Source of the DNA: Aphis gossypii
Lineage: Eukaryota; Arthropoda; Insecta; Hemiptera; Aphididae
DNA: 64,000 nt
Direction of reading: 5' to 3'
Assembly (NCBI RefSeq): GCF_020184175.1
Contig: NW_026083086.1
Coordinates: forward strand, 1 to 64,000
Shown here piece after piece: positions 10,354 to 22,223 of this stretch. Position numbers and translations under genes: made by a program. How positions within the stretch are numbered: position 1 is the first letter of the stretch; every line of letters begins with the position of its first letter. Under the pieces are notes generated by a model that worked only from the letters and a program-made list of their open reading frames with translations, was not told where the DNA came from and searched no databases.

Positions 10354-11332
10354 GAAAACACTAGGTATTAGGTACTTATAAATTATTATGATAAGTTATA
10401 TTATGTATTTGCAGTTTGAAATTTTGTAGGTAAATTTATCATTCAAAATCATAACTTTTATTGATTTTGTTATAATTTAATAGTAGGTGGACAGGACGTG
10501 GTCATTATTAATAAATTATAATATTATATTAGGTACCAATAAATATAATAGATTTACCTAACCTATTTGGCTTATATTGGCTATATATTGACGGCTTAAA
10601 CGTGCACTTAGGGTTTTTGATTGGGGGTGCTGCTTAGTGCTTACAAATTGTTCTAGTTGAGCTACTTTCCCTCTCTCAAAAATATATATATATAAATGAT
10701 TAAAAAATGTACTATACTTACTTGCAAATTAAATTATAAAAATTAATTTTAGAATATTAGATTGTATTGTGGCGACGATGCGTGTGAAATCTTGAACTAT
10801 ATCGTACATAAACTATCAGCGTACATTATACGTATAATAATATTTTTAATTATTTATTGGTTAAAAAAATCACGACGAATAATAATAATTATTTAATGTT
10901 ATATACCTATACCATATTATAAAATATAAATATATAATGATATATTATAATATGACTAATGACTATACGTCTATACGAGTCTGCTGGCAAAGATATAGGT
11001 ACAATATATCATAGAGCTATACGCATAATTATATTGAAATTTATTATAATATTAGGTACAATAAATTTGGGCTCCCCCTCAAAAATAAAAATAGGCCCCT
11101 AAAATATTGTTTTATAGGTAGGTATATTAGTTTAAAAATATTAATCTGATATAGGTAAATCAATATTTTAATAACAATTTTGTTATGATATGATAAAAAA
11201 TAAAAATATTTATTTAATATTACATTATAACACAATTATTACTTAATGTCTAAACTCTTAATAACTAAATTTTACAAAATTATTGATGTGTAAACATCTA
11301 TGGTATCGATTTGTAGTACGACCTTCTTGGGG
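10354..11332. other. AT-rich spacer without genes
   Basis: This stretch contains short ATAT tracts and a GGGCTCCCCCTC/AGGCCCCT patch at 11069-11098, which resembles the degenerate ends of other repeats in this genome. No coding sequence was seen. Confidence 0.45.
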
Positions 11333-12075
11333 AATACGCGCAATTAGTGTGATAAGAATAATGTTATCAGGAATGACGTTTGGTTCTAAACAAACATATT
11401 TTAACACGGGAATGGATATGAAATATATTTTTCACGAGATTTTTCATTTAAAACAATTTAAAATATATATGGTATATACTTATTAGTGTTGGTACTATCC
11501 GGATACTCGGATATTTTTAAACCCGGATAAAAATCAGTTCGAATATATTCGGGTATTCGTGTACTATTCGGATATATTCGGATAGTCGTACTATTCGAAT
11601 ATATTCGGATAAACATACTAATCTAAATTTGTACAATATGTTTATAACAAAAATAATACACAAAATCATGGTGTGTCTGACAAAATATATATTAATATAT
11701 ATTTAATATTATATAATAAGAGGTAGCGTAAAACAATAATATATAGTATTTAAACAATATTAACAAAAATAATACAAAAAATCATGGTGAACAATATATA
11801 TATTAATAATAAGTGGAAACGTAAAATAATAAATAGATAGTGTTTAAACAATAAAAACAAAAATAATACAAAATGTAGTACGTTGAAAAATACTTATTTT
11901 AAATATTAAAATTTTTTTTTGCTTAAGAAACTAGAGTGGAAAAACATTTTTGCTTTTAATCTATTACGTTTTTTGATGTAGAATTTCCCGGCGGGTAGAA
12001 AAAACTCTTTCTGAAGATGTTGACGATGCAGGAATACATAAAATATTTTTAGCGACCTTGCAATTGTTGGGTATA

Positions 12076-12438
12076 CAGGGTGCCACGGAGATCTGACAAA
12101 TTAAATAACATACAATGATACCCATAGGCGCCCGCGATGTTACTTAACAAGATATTGATATTTAAAAAAAATTGTAAAAAACAGCCACTTGACTTAAAAT
12201 AAAGTTTTACCATATAAATTTTCTAAAAATCAGATTTACAAATTGGCTATTTTGAATATTCTGGAAAATTTTTTTATCAATTTTAAGTTTTTTATTTCAG
12301 TATTAAAAAATAAAAAATAAAAACATTTATACTAAAAATGTAGTACAATTGTCTAGAATTATACTTAAAAGAAATTTTTTAAAAATATTAATCAGAATAA
12401 AAGTTATTTCATTTGTCAGATCTCCGTGGGACACCCTG
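12076..12438. mobile_element. 363-bp TA-flanked MITE
   Basis: CAGGGTGCCACGGAGATCTG at the left and its near-perfect inverse at the right (CAGATCTCCGTGGGACACCC) form terminal inverted repeats of about 25 bp, differing by an indel after CAGGGTG. TA is present on both sides (12074-12075 and 12439-12440), as for Tc1/mariner-type elements. The interior is AT-rich and non-coding. Removing it with one TA leaves the hAT frame open across the joint. Confidence 0.8.
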
Positions 12439-13677
12439 TATTGTTTCGTGTTCTTTCCACCAAATGCATGGATCTAAATTGTGGTTAATTTGAATTTCAG
12501 TAATATACTGTTCAAATTCATTATATGAAATGTCAGCTTTCCCAAGTAGTATATCCATAGCTGTTGTGTTTTTGGTAATTTGATCCTGATCTTTTTCAGA
12601 TGTTTCCTCATAGCTTTGAATAAGAGATTTGACAGTTTGTCGAATATGTTGCTTAACATTATCGGAAGTTTCATGGTTCAGATTTTTATGTCTAGGATCT
12701 AATAAACATGCAAATACGCTTACTTTAGGTTCCCGATTAATATATCATCGTTATGAATACCAAATCCAAAACGTTCACACAATTCATTTGATACTATTGA
12801 TTTAAATTTTACAGTTAATTCATTGTCACTAGTATTTATTTTAAATTTATTTGACAACAAGCTACTTATTATAGGCCTTACAATAGATATCGTCACTTTT
12901 TTATCAGCAAAAAGAACGGTTGTAGCTAATTCTAATGGTTTCAAAAGTGATATTAAATTTCTGCATTTTTCCCAGTCATCTTCGAAAAACTCGAGTTTTT
13001 TGGCCATTTTTTTTGTAAAATATAATTGATCTGCCATTACAGCAACTATTGCTGACCGCACTTCGATTAAACGTTCAAACATGTGTAACGTGGAATTCCA
13101 TCGTGTTGGACAACATTGAATTAAACGTAATTTTGGTTTGCCATTGTTTATAAGATGAGACTCTAATGCGGTTGTTCTTTTATAAGAATGTTTGAACGCA
13201 GACACTATAGCTGAAGCCTTTTTGGAAATAACCATACATTCATCAATTCCTAATCCTTTGTTCACTGCTAGTTGTAGTGTATGGACTGCGCATGGCATAC
13301 TTCTACAGCCTTCATTTATATTTTCTCGTATTCTTTTTATTGCTTTAGTAATATTGAACGCGTTATCGTGTGTAATACCAGACACTTTTCCATCCACATT
13401 CCAATTCTCCATAACTTCTAGAAGGGTTTCTTTTAAATTTTCAGATGTATGATGTTTGGATAGTTCTCCTGTATACATATTAAAACAATGTAACATCCAA
13501 TCATTATCAATGAAATGCCCTGTAACCGTAATATATGAATCTATGGCTAAAGATGTCCAAGCATCTGTGGTTAATGCAATTTCTGTTACGGAATGTATTT
13601 TTTCTTTTATTGAATTAAATTTGTCTTCATATAAGTTATGGATACGTGTTTTAATATTTTTTCTTGATGGTATAGTA

Positions 13678-16007
13678 CAGGGGTGGCCACAACGAGGCTC
13701 GCGAGCCACATGCGGCTCTTAAATCAGTTTCGTGCGGCTCTTGAACTAAATTTAGACTAAACTTAATTAATATAAAATTTCGTTAGAAACGTTAGATAGC
13801 ATTTTTATTGCCGTCGATTTCGTTATCATTACAGTCGTTATTACGACCGCGTCAGACGACGACGATAATTTCCGGCGACAATTTCCGTTATCGCGTTGCC
13901 GCGTTAATGTTTTTAATTTTTTTCTGTGTGCTGTTTGAATACAGTTGTAGCCTAGTGTCCGAACAGTTACGATGTTATCTAAGAAGCGTAAATATGAAGA
14001 GGAGAATCGAGCTTTTAATACAGACTGGGAGGAAGAATTCCTTTTTGTAGAAAGAAACGGTAAGCCAATGTGTCTTTTATGTCAAGTAACTTTGTCACAG
14101 TTCAAGGCCAGTAATCTAAAACGCCATCATGACAGTGGTTTTAATAAAGATTTTCCTGTTGGCTCTCAGTTAAGGAAAACCAAACTGAAATCACTCAAAG
14201 AAAAACATCATGGTCAGAATAGAGTTATGTCAATGTTTACCAAGGAAGCAGATTTAACAGCAGGCTTCATCTTGGCTTTTAATATTGCAAAAGCAAAAAA
14301 GCCTTACACAGAGGGGGAGTTTATTAAGAAAAACATGGCTCAAGTTATTTCTGTTTTAGAACCGGAAAATAAAAAAAACTGCAGAAATTAATAAACAAAA
14401 TGCCTGTTGCTAGACACACAATAGAGAGGAGAATTTCTGTTATTAGTGCCGATATTTTAAATAATTTACAAACAAATTTAAGCAAGTGTTTAGCAGTAAG
14501 CCTGGCACTGTACGAGTCTACTGATATTAAAGATATGCCACAACTTGCCATATTTGTAAGATATGTGTCAAAAGACTTAGAGGTGGTGGAAGAACTCTTA
14601 GAACTGGTTACTTTGAAGAATACTACTCGGGGTTGTGACATTAAAGAAGCCCGGGATGGGGTTACAGAAAAACGCAGTGCCCATCGGTAATATTGTCAGC
14701 ATTGCTACCGATGGTGCACCTTCTATGACGGTACAAAACAAGGGCTTATTGGACTATTAAAAGCTGACACATCATATCCGGATTCCTACCTGTACATTGT
14801 ATTATTCACAGAGAACATTTAGCAGCAAAATATTTTCAATATCCGCATATTATGCAGATAGTTCTAAAAATTGTAAACTATATTCGCTCAAGTGCCAAAA
14901 CACACCGACAGTTCAAATCTTTTATAGAAGATATGAACAACTATGAGTTACCTAATGATGTATCTTGGTACTGCTTAGTGAGATGGCTATCAATAAGCAA
15001 TGTTCTTGGCAGTTTTTTTGAGTTACTTGATCCAATCAAACAGTTTATGGAAGAAAAAAGAAAATTTTTTCCTAAACTTAATAACCCCAGTAGTTGTTAC
15101 ATTTGGCTTTTTTTACAGATGTGGTTCAGTATTTACAAACTCTAAATAAATCTTTACAAGGAAAGGAAAAACTTATTTCTGATTTGGCCCAGACTGTATT
15201 TAGCTTTCATAACAAGTTAAAGCGTTTTACAAAAGACCTTCAGACAAAAAATTTGCTCACTTCAAATGTTTGAAGAAAATTAGTGAAAGTTTTCCCGACA
15301 TTCCGGCGGAAACTGAAGAATGTATGAATAAGATGTCAGGCCTTGCTGAAGAAATCAATCGCAGATTTAATGATTTAAGATCACTTAAACCTTCATTTTC
15401 ATTCCTGGAAAATCCTTTTGCTGTTGATGTTGTGAGCGATGGTTGTCCTATTTCATCACCAATAACAAAGGATACAGCAGCTGTAGAGTTGGAGTTACTA
15501 GAACTGCAAGAAGACGAAAGACTAAAAGGACTTAAACGAAGTGGCGTTTCAACCATAGAATTTTGGAAAAATGTCCCAGAAGAAAAATACCCACAAACAA
15601 AAATGTGTGCTATGAAACTAATTTCAATCTTTGGCACTACTTATGTGTGTGAATCATTGTACTCAACATTAAAATTCATTAAATCTAAATATCGATCTGA
15701 ACTAAATGATGAACATTTAAGTGAACTTGTGCGAACTGCACTTACAAATTATCAGCCCGATTTCACAAAGCTCACAGAAAAAATGAACACTCGAAAAAGC
15801 ACTTCTCATAAATAAATCAATAATAATGTTAATAACTATGTCAATAATAATAATGTTTTATGTAATGTAAAAAATAAACGTTCCTTCAATTTGAGTTCAT
15901 TTTTCAATGTGTCTTCATTTCAAAAAACATCGCTTTACAATGTGGCTCACCTCAAATTAGCTTTATAAATTTGCGGCTCCCAAAGTTAAGGTTAGTGGCC
16001 ACCCCTG
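13678..16007 (+). mobile_element. second hAT element nested in the first
   Basis: The ends are CAGGGGTGGCCAC at 13678 and GTGGCCACCCCTG at 16007. The 8-bp duplication GTATAGTA flanks it perfectly (13670-13677 and 16008-16015). The subterminal motif GCGGCTC recurs near both ends. At 2330 bp it is close to full length and encodes its own transposase on the plus strand, opposite to the host hAT gene that it splits. Confidence 0.93.
13972..15815 (+). pseudogene. hAT transposase (GTF2IRD2/ZBED5-like), frameshifted
   Basis: 13972-14391 starts MLSKKRKYEEENRAFNTDWE and has a BED-like finger (PMCLLCQVTL...NLKRHHDSG) followed by FTKEADLTAGFILAFNIAKA, a signature of the hAT lineage that gave vertebrate GTF2IRD2 and ZBED5. 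The reading then shifts to 14400-14690 (ARHTIERRISVISADI, first catalytic region around LALYESTDIKD). The frame is damaged across the NIVSIATDGAPSMT motif at 14690-14735. It resumes at 14852-15145 (WLSISNVLGSFFELLD) and 15270-15815, ending with the dimerisation segment GTTYVCESLYSTLKFIKSKY. At least four frameshifts separate the pieces. The terminal repeats are well kept, so it may still be mobilised in trans. Confidence 0.85.
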
Positions 16008-16059
16008 GTATAGTATATTGAGGTTCAAGAACGTCTAAAAATTATTTAAGTATTAAAAT

Positions 16060-16210
16060 TAATAAAGTGGGTAAGTGTATGTCACTCAGCTCACTGCTGT
16101 ACAGTAGGTTACAAGTGGGTCAATGTAATAGAAGGTGACAAATTTGAAGTCAATAATGCAAAATCATTGTATACGAAAAATGATTCTGAATGAAGACGGT
16201 CAGTAACCCT
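16060..16210 (+). repeat. interspersed repeat block, copy in the hAT intron
   Basis: The stretch with GCAAAATCATTGTATACGAA and GATTCTGAATGAAGACGGTC has a diverged copy at 27200-27350 (TATCATTGTATAGTGTATACGAA, GATTCTGAGCAGAGACGATG). Two further blocks downstream (about 16690-16870 and 17830-18130, the latter with AGCATTATTTCGACTAGTTA) match 28060-28210 and 28440-28530 in the same order and orientation. This indicates one long non-coding repeat family with two copies in the window. Confidence 0.5.
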
Positions 16211-18628
16211 AGGATAATATTAGTAATAGTATATTTGATCATTTGATGATATTATTCTGATTAAAGTAATTTATTTTACTATTTGGAATTACTATTAGAT
16301 AAAGGTAGACAAACTTATGAGTGTTTCTATGCAATTGTAGATTATTTTCCTTTTCACATTTTTGGATTTTTGTTAGTAACCTTTCATAGTACATTAAAGA
16401 TACCGGTGACATTTTTTTTTCTTATTTTTGCATATTTTTAAAAAATTTGAAATGTATTACATAATTTTAAACCGAAAATTAAAAAAGAAAAATGTATAAA
16501 ATAATATTTTGTCAAGTAGAAAATTATAAATAATTTTGTTGGCATTATAAATAATAACTAAAATAAGATAAGATGAATAAACGTTTGGGTCGACCTATAA
16601 TGTTAATTGCTATATCAGTTAGCTATCTAACACTTAGTTACGTCGTTAGTCATTTAGTCTGTAAAACGTGAAAATTCCAAAAATAAATAATTTGCTAATT
16701 TTTGTAATTTTTATGTATTTTTTTTAATTTCCAACTTTAAATGCGTATAAAAAATTTAATTGTGACTCTGTATTTTTAATTTTTTTCAATTGTTATTGTA
16801 ACAATAAATTAAGAGCTTTGTATAAAATTTTCAATTTTTTTTACCTAACTAATGAAATGTTATTAACATGTTAAAACACACTTCATTGTAAAATGTAATT
16901 TAAAAACTAAAATGTAAAGATGCTTTGTATAATAGACCTACTCATCAGTTTTCGGAATCCTTCGTGATCTACTGTGTTATAAGGTAACATATCAACACAG
17001 ATCATATTACTAATTGCTTGAGTAATCAATTCTTGACGACTTTGATTTATAGGACGGCCATTTACTGCTGAAGACACAAGTGACATTCTAGTTTTTTTCT
17101 CGGTGGTTCGGTATTATTTTCTGAATCAGAATCTTGATTTCTATTTATATTACATAAAATTATACTATATAATAAAATTTTCCCCCAACATATTTATTGC
17201 AAAAGGCAACTTCCTAGTAGGAAGTTCCTATTTTGTATCTTGTATAACGCTAAACCACCACTAAATCCCAAATAATTGAAATATTTAGTAGATAAGTACT
17301 TACGTCGATTGAGATGATTCAGTATCAACAATGTCAAATCCATTTTCTAATCGATGAAATTGGTTGTAATGATTCCAAAGACTTGATGTGGAACTTTTAT
17401 TTTTTAATGTTGCATCACATGTTTTACACTTGGATGAATTTACGTCTATTTTTTCGAAATAATTCCATACTTTACTTATATTTTACGAGACATTGTTGCC
17501 AATATATATATATGATAATTTTTAATTTATTAAAATGTTGAATTAAACAAGACAAGTAAATTAATGTGTTCTTTAAATTAAACTTCAACAGCACAAAATT
17601 AAAAAAAAGCTTAATTAATCCAGTCTCCGAATAAGTGAAAACGATTGAACTTAATACGTTATTGTTATATGGTTAATACATGATTACGATATCTCATTTA
17701 TAACTATTATTGGTATAATATACTACCAATTTATTATAAAACGTAAATCCCAGTGTCTCATTAGATTTATCTCACGAATCACAATAAAAATACCTACCGC
17801 TTTGCTGTACATTAGGTACCGTGTGGATCACTATTATATATTATAGGAGTGTTTGAACTACAAACGCTTATAAAAAAAAAAATTGACAACCGAATTTTGA
17901 TTTTTTTTTAACTACAATAAAAAACTCATAAGAAACCTTGTATTAAATTTTCAAGTTTTTTTGGTCATCCCTAATTTTTCTTTTTTTTCTTTTTCTCGAT
18001 AATTATTTCAAGATGTTTACTTTTGACTTCTATAATGCACCAAGGATACTCGCTTTTCCATCGGAAACCACACCCGAAGTTTGAATTAAAGCATTATTTC
18101 GACTAGTTATGCTGTACACAGACACAAAAACAAAAAACACACACATTATTGTAGAATCATTACATTCATCACTTCGTTCAGAATCTAATAAATACTTGAT
18201 TAAATACACTACAAGTATAAAAATCCGAATATCTACTATTAATATTCGAATGTTTGATTATTTTTTATCCGATTACTATGGATATTCGGATATTCGGATA
18301 TTATGGATAATCGTGAATATTCGGATTTTGTAATTTAAATTATCCGAATATCAAATACTGGTTATCCGAATATTTAAAAAATCCGAGTATATGTCCCAAC
18401 ACTAATACTTATATTCAACATTTAAATAGTTAAAAGAAAAAACATTTAAACGAATTTAACTTAAATAGTGTTCAGTTCTATTTTTATAAAATATTTAAAG
18501 GTAAGGTAAGGTATAAGGTATGGTTTATATTTATTTTTTTCAATTTTTCTATGAAGTTATATTTACTTTTATAATTCTATCATGAATTTTTAGTATTTTT
18601 TTAAAATACAGTAGTTAACAGTAATGTG

Positions 18629-20184
18629 ATGGTTTGTTGCTGGGCAGTTGGCTGTTCTCATAACAGTAACAGATGTGATTGTAAGTTTTTTAGATTCCCT
18701 ACAAAGGTGAATCAGAAACAAAAATGGATAAAGCTTCTAAGGTAGATACCTAAGTGTTTATTTTATATTTTTCTTCATTTTAGATTTAAATATAGTGTGT
18801 AAAAGTTTTTATATACCTGTATTAATTAATAATTATGTACTTAATTCTTTTAAATGTGAATCTATTTTAATTTAGGAGAACAGATTGTCCAAGTACATCA
18901 TCTCGTGTCTGCAGCTGTCATTTTGTGGATGGTATAAAAGCAAATTTTCCCACACTTTTATCCCATAGAAAAAACAGTTTCTTGAACACCATTTATCTCC
19001 AGAGAAAAAGAAAAATCGAATTTTTAAAAAGCCAGTAATAATTGTAAACGAACCCACATGTGATGACAACCCACTATTAGAATTTGAAGTATTTCAAGAA
19101 GACCCAATTGATTTGTCTCTCCGCCCTCAAGAAATTGACAGGTATATTAATATTTGTTTATTTAGATATTAAAAACCTTGTATTTTTTTTTACAGTTTTA
19201 AACCATCAAATCTGGAGCTTGAAAACTATTCTCTTGCAGAAAAAAACAAAAATTTACAATTACAAATTAACAATTTAAGTATTGCATTTTCATTTGAAAA
19301 CTTGTGTCAAAAAGAAGACCTTGTCAAGTTTTACACGGGATTACCTTCTAATGAAATATTTTTGGCCCTATTTAATTTACTAAAAAATTGTGAGATCCAT
19401 TATTATTTGGATTGGAAAGTTAGTAGTATGAGTAAACCTGACCAGTTAACTCATAACATTAATGAAGCTAAGACATAATTTTCCTCACTTAGACTTATCT
19501 GTTAGGTTTGGATGTAGTGTAGCTACTATAAGTAATGTTACAATAACTTGGATAAATATTTTACACAACATACTTTTTAATAAATGTATGAATAAAATAC
19601 CATCCAGACATAAAAATAAAACTTGCCTTCCTAATGCATTTAAAAAATTTCCGAATTGTCGTGTGGTCATTGACTGTACTGAAATTTTTACAAGTGTATC
19701 ACGTTTGTCCATGAATGCTCAAAGGGATACTTATAGTAGCTATAAACACCGTAATACTTGGAAAGTCTTTGTTGGAATTGCTCCAAATGGAGTTGTTACT
19801 TTTGTTAGTGATCTATTTCCTGGGTCAACATCAGACAAAGTGATAACTCTAAAGATTGGCTTACTTGAGCAGCTAGTACCCGGTGATCTAGTAATGGCGG
19901 ATAAAGGATTTTTAATTCAAGATATCTTGCCTCCAGGTGTGTTATTAAATATACCTCCTTTCTTAGACACTCCACAATTTACACACGAACAAATTATTCA
20001 AACAGAATCAATTGCTAAAGCTCGTATACACATTGAAAGGGCAATACAACGCATCAAATGTTGTGATGTATTAAACTTAATTCCTTTCTCATTATTAAAA
20101 CAAGCTAATTCTATATTTCAAGTAATTGCAGCTTTAACAAATTTACAGCCACCACTTTTACAAGAAATTAAAGATAAAATGTAA
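18629..20184 (+). pseudogene. ISL2EU THAP-DDE transposase, two frameshifts
   Basis: Exon 1 (18629-18741) starts MVCCWAVGCSHNSNRCDCKF, a THAP finger. Exon 2 (18876-19141) supplies VCSCHFVDG (the CxxH pair) and an acidic linker. Exon 3 (19196-20184) has a helical region (LELENYSLAEKNKNLQL...) and then the DDE_Tnp_4 domain. Its three acidic positions are in RVVIDCTEIF, DLVMADKGFL and RIHIERAIQRIK; GSTSDKVI lies between them. Splice phases fit throughout. One-base indels occur in the A-run near 18970 and near 19450, which breaks an otherwise complete protein. It faces the SWIM/YqaJ gene with 446 bp between the two stops. Proteins of this type cut and paste ISL2EU elements. Confidence 0.82.
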
Positions 20185-20630
20185 TTATTTAAAAAAACAA
20201 ATATACTACCTAGCTATGTATTTATTAACTTTAAGTTTTGAATAAATTTACATATTATATATAAATGTTTTAATGTAGTTATAAAACTAAACAATTGGTA
20301 CTGTACTTGAAATAAAAAAAATTAAAGGAACTTTCAAATATTATGTACCTATAATTAATATAAGTTCTACATAATATGCATAAATCTAATCTAATTTATG
20401 TAAAAAATAATAATCATAATAAATTGATAATAGAAATTAAATCAAATATTAGAATAACATAGTATAGAAATGTATAATAAAATACAAATTATAATAAAAG
20501 GAACTCGTTAGCCATTTCTTTGGTAAAAAAAAAAAAAACTTCTAAATTAAATAAAACTTAATAATAAAGTTATCAGTGACAGCTTATAAAAAATTTAAAA
20601 AAAAATAAACATTGTTTAAAAAGTAAAATG

Positions 20631-21893
20631 CTACATGTGGATGAGGGATGGTACGTATTTAGCAATAAACAATTTCTCTAAAATGTCCAAGTTGACTTCC
20701 CATTCCACATCTTTTTCAATCTCCATAATAATTGACTGATCTGGTGTCCATACTACCAAGTAACAACATTTGCGCTTGGTCAAATATAACTGCCCTTGGA
20801 TTTGGTCCCAATATACATGATTTTTGTTAATTGAAATTATATTATTTTCTTTATATAAAATGTAACTATGGTCTTTTTCTATTTCGGTTTCAAGATTTTT
20901 ATTTCTATACTTCCAAGGACATTTTACCTCAACAATATAATTAGAATTTACCAATCCATCTGGTGAAGCTCCCAGAAAACCAATATTACTCAGCCATAAA
21001 CCTGAAGGAACAACTTTAACATTTTCATTTTCTTCTAATAATTTAATACCATTGATTTCATTTGAAACACCCCACTGTACAGCATGTATACCTTGTATAT
21101 TAGCATTGTTTTCTAATGATTTAAACGAGGATTTTGGAAATTTACCCCTTTTACAAGCTGCTAGAATTACACCAAATTTGCTTGCAGTTATTCGGCTTTT
21201 CCTATACTCAAACCATAATGGATTTTCACTTTGCCCAATGGTATCCTTAGCAATTTGCCCTATTATATTATCAGATATATACAATTCACTTTGTAAATAC
21301 AATTTTATTGCCTCAAAATCATTATTCTTAATAAAGTTTTTACAATCTTGGACAAAGCTCTTTATAGACGAAAGTACAAATTTAGCCTCTTCTACTTCTG
21401 GTTCTGGTTTTAACAACCATGTAAATCCTACAGGGACAGATAAATTGCTGATGGTATTTTTGAAATTTTCAAAATCCACTTCAGCTACACTTGTATCTTG
21501 GATATCATATGAGCCATACATATCTTTAATATTTTTAACATAACTAGACACATTAGTTTGTCTAGAACTCCATGAGCAAGCTTTGTCGGTTGAACTTAGG
21601 TTATAATGGGTATACAATGCCAAAGCTGTAATATGGCGACAAATTGCAACTCTGCGTGGGCAAGAACAATGAGCATCAGATATACTACCGTCATTTAATA
21701 AAATCCTAACCTTGTAAGGATCACTTCTCATACTTGGTTTGACATCACCTACCACAATATTTTGTTCTAAATCTGCCTGGAATTTTAATAAATGGCCATC
21801 TTTATAGGCTATTTCCCCTCTTCTAAATTGTTTCATTTTGTCTTTAAAAAAACTACAAAGAGAACTAATGGATAACACATGATTTCCAGCCAT
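20631..21893 (-). CDS. SWIM-finger / YqaJ-like exonuclease of an ISL2EU element
   Basis: This is one uninterrupted 420-residue ORF starting MAGNHVLSISSLCSF. Residues ~95-115 carry a SWIM zinc finger (CSCPRRVAICRHITALALY, CxC...CxH). Residues ~225-390 match the YqaJ / lambda-exonuclease-type nuclease: EYRKSRITASKFGVIL, a GVSNEINGIKLLEE helix, LGASPDGLV and IVEVKCPWKYRN (the PD-(D/E)xK-like D and ExK), and YWDQIQGQLYLTKRKC. Nucleases of this fold digest or process DNA ends. In ISL2EU elements the gene accompanies the transposase, but its exact role in transposition is not established. The gene is convergent with the transposase and lies inside the terminal repeats. The lack of stops contrasts with the damaged transposase. 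Confidence 0.85.
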   Translation of the reverse strand: MAGNHVLSISSLCSFFKDKMKQFRRGEIAYKDGHLLKFQADLEQNIVVGDVKPSMRSDPYKVRILLNDGSISDAHCSCPRRVAICRHITALALYTHYNLSSTDKACSWSSRQTNVSSYVKNIKDMYGSYDIQDTSVAEVDFENFKNTISNLSVPVGFTWLLKPEPEVEEAKFVLSSIKSFVQDCKNFIKNNDFEAIKLYLQSELYISDNIIGQIAKDTIGQSENPLWFEYRKSRITASKFGVILAACKRGKFPKSSFKSLENNANIQGIHAVQWGVSNEINGIKLLEENENVKVVPSGLWLSNIGFLGASPDGLVNSNYIVEVKCPWKYRNKNLETEIEKDHSYILYKENNIISINKNHVYWDQIQGQLYLTKRKCCYLVVWTPDQSIIMEIEKDVEWEVNLDILEKLFIAKYVPSLIHM

Positions 21894-22223
21894 TACTATC
21901 TAAATTCTAAAGATAAAATACTAAAATATATTTACGGAAAGAAAAAGCGAAAGTTTTACTAACACGTCGACTATACGAGTTCCTATTAATGTTTTCCCAC
22001 CAGTTAAAGTAAACAAATTCAGATATTATTGTTTTATGTGATAAAATGTGGTATCTCAATTCAATATTTGGTTATATTTTACCATAATTCAAGTCAAAAA
22101 TTATAAGAATAAATTAAAAATAATATTTTTCCAATTCAATCCTCCAGTGTTAAAATATGGTTATTTGTAACCAAACGCCATTCCTGATAACGTTCATTCT
22201 TATCACCACTAATTGAGCGTATC

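Larger units (their letters stand above)
11964..17493 (-). pseudogene. ZBED-type hAT transposase relic
   Basis: Exon 1 (17493-17304) encodes a BED finger (KCKTCDATL...LWNHYNQFH) with a 2-nt shift after the start and a GTAAGT donor. 17140-16925 encodes a Ser/Glu-rich linker and NMICVDMLPYNTVDHEGFRK, the hAT N-terminal hallmark. A short exon at 16035-16008 and its continuation from 13669 (PSRKNIKTRIHNLYEDKF) carry TEIALTTDAWTSLAIDSY (first catalytic Asp) and then SGITHDNAFNI, MPCAVHTLQLAVNKGL and CCPTRWNST to 12720. A frameshift near 12725-12740 follows, then VSVFACLLDPRHKNLN to 12440. After the MITE comes the dimerisation segment CIPASSTSSERVFST, ending at TAA 11964-11966. It is broken by frameshifts and insertions, so it is inactive. 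Confidence 0.85.
11484..18404 (-). mobile_element. ZBED-type hAT transposon, 6.9 kb, with nested insertions
   Basis: The left end is TAGTGTTGG at 11484 and the right end is CCAACACTA at 18404. Both are flanked by the perfect 8-bp duplication ATACTTAT (11476-11483 and 18405-18412). Both subterminal regions are packed with TATTCGGATA/TATCCGAATA repeats in opposite orientations (11500-11620 and 18215-18390), typical of hAT transposase-binding arrays. The gene inside is a BED-finger hAT transposase. Insertions inside it: a TA-flanked MITE (12076-12438), a second hAT (13678-16007), and interspersed repeat blocks in an intron. Confidence 0.9.
11333..22223 (+). mobile_element. ISL2EU-type transposon, interrupted by a hAT
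   Basis: The sequence from 11341 (CAATTAGTGTGATAAGAATA...) aligns over about 80 bp with the reverse complement of 22223-22140 (CAATTAGTGGTGATAAGAAT...), including TTATCAGGAATG and CATATTTTAACAC, giving imperfect terminal inverted repeats. Between them are a THAP-DDE transposase (plus) and a SWIM/YqaJ protein (minus). That gene pair is known from ISL2EU elements of the PIF-Harbinger-ISL2EU group. The hAT at 11484-18404 sits between the left repeat and the transposase. Without it the element would be about 4 kb. Outer ends are approximate because the repeats fade before a clear target duplication. Confidence 0.75.

Noticed and set aside
12823..13722. Plus-strand ORFs of 68-88 codons
   Set aside because: Antisense shadows of the hAT transposase at 12720-13669.
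21052..21543. Plus-strand 163-codon ORF
   Set aside because: Antisense shadow of the SWIM/YqaJ protein.
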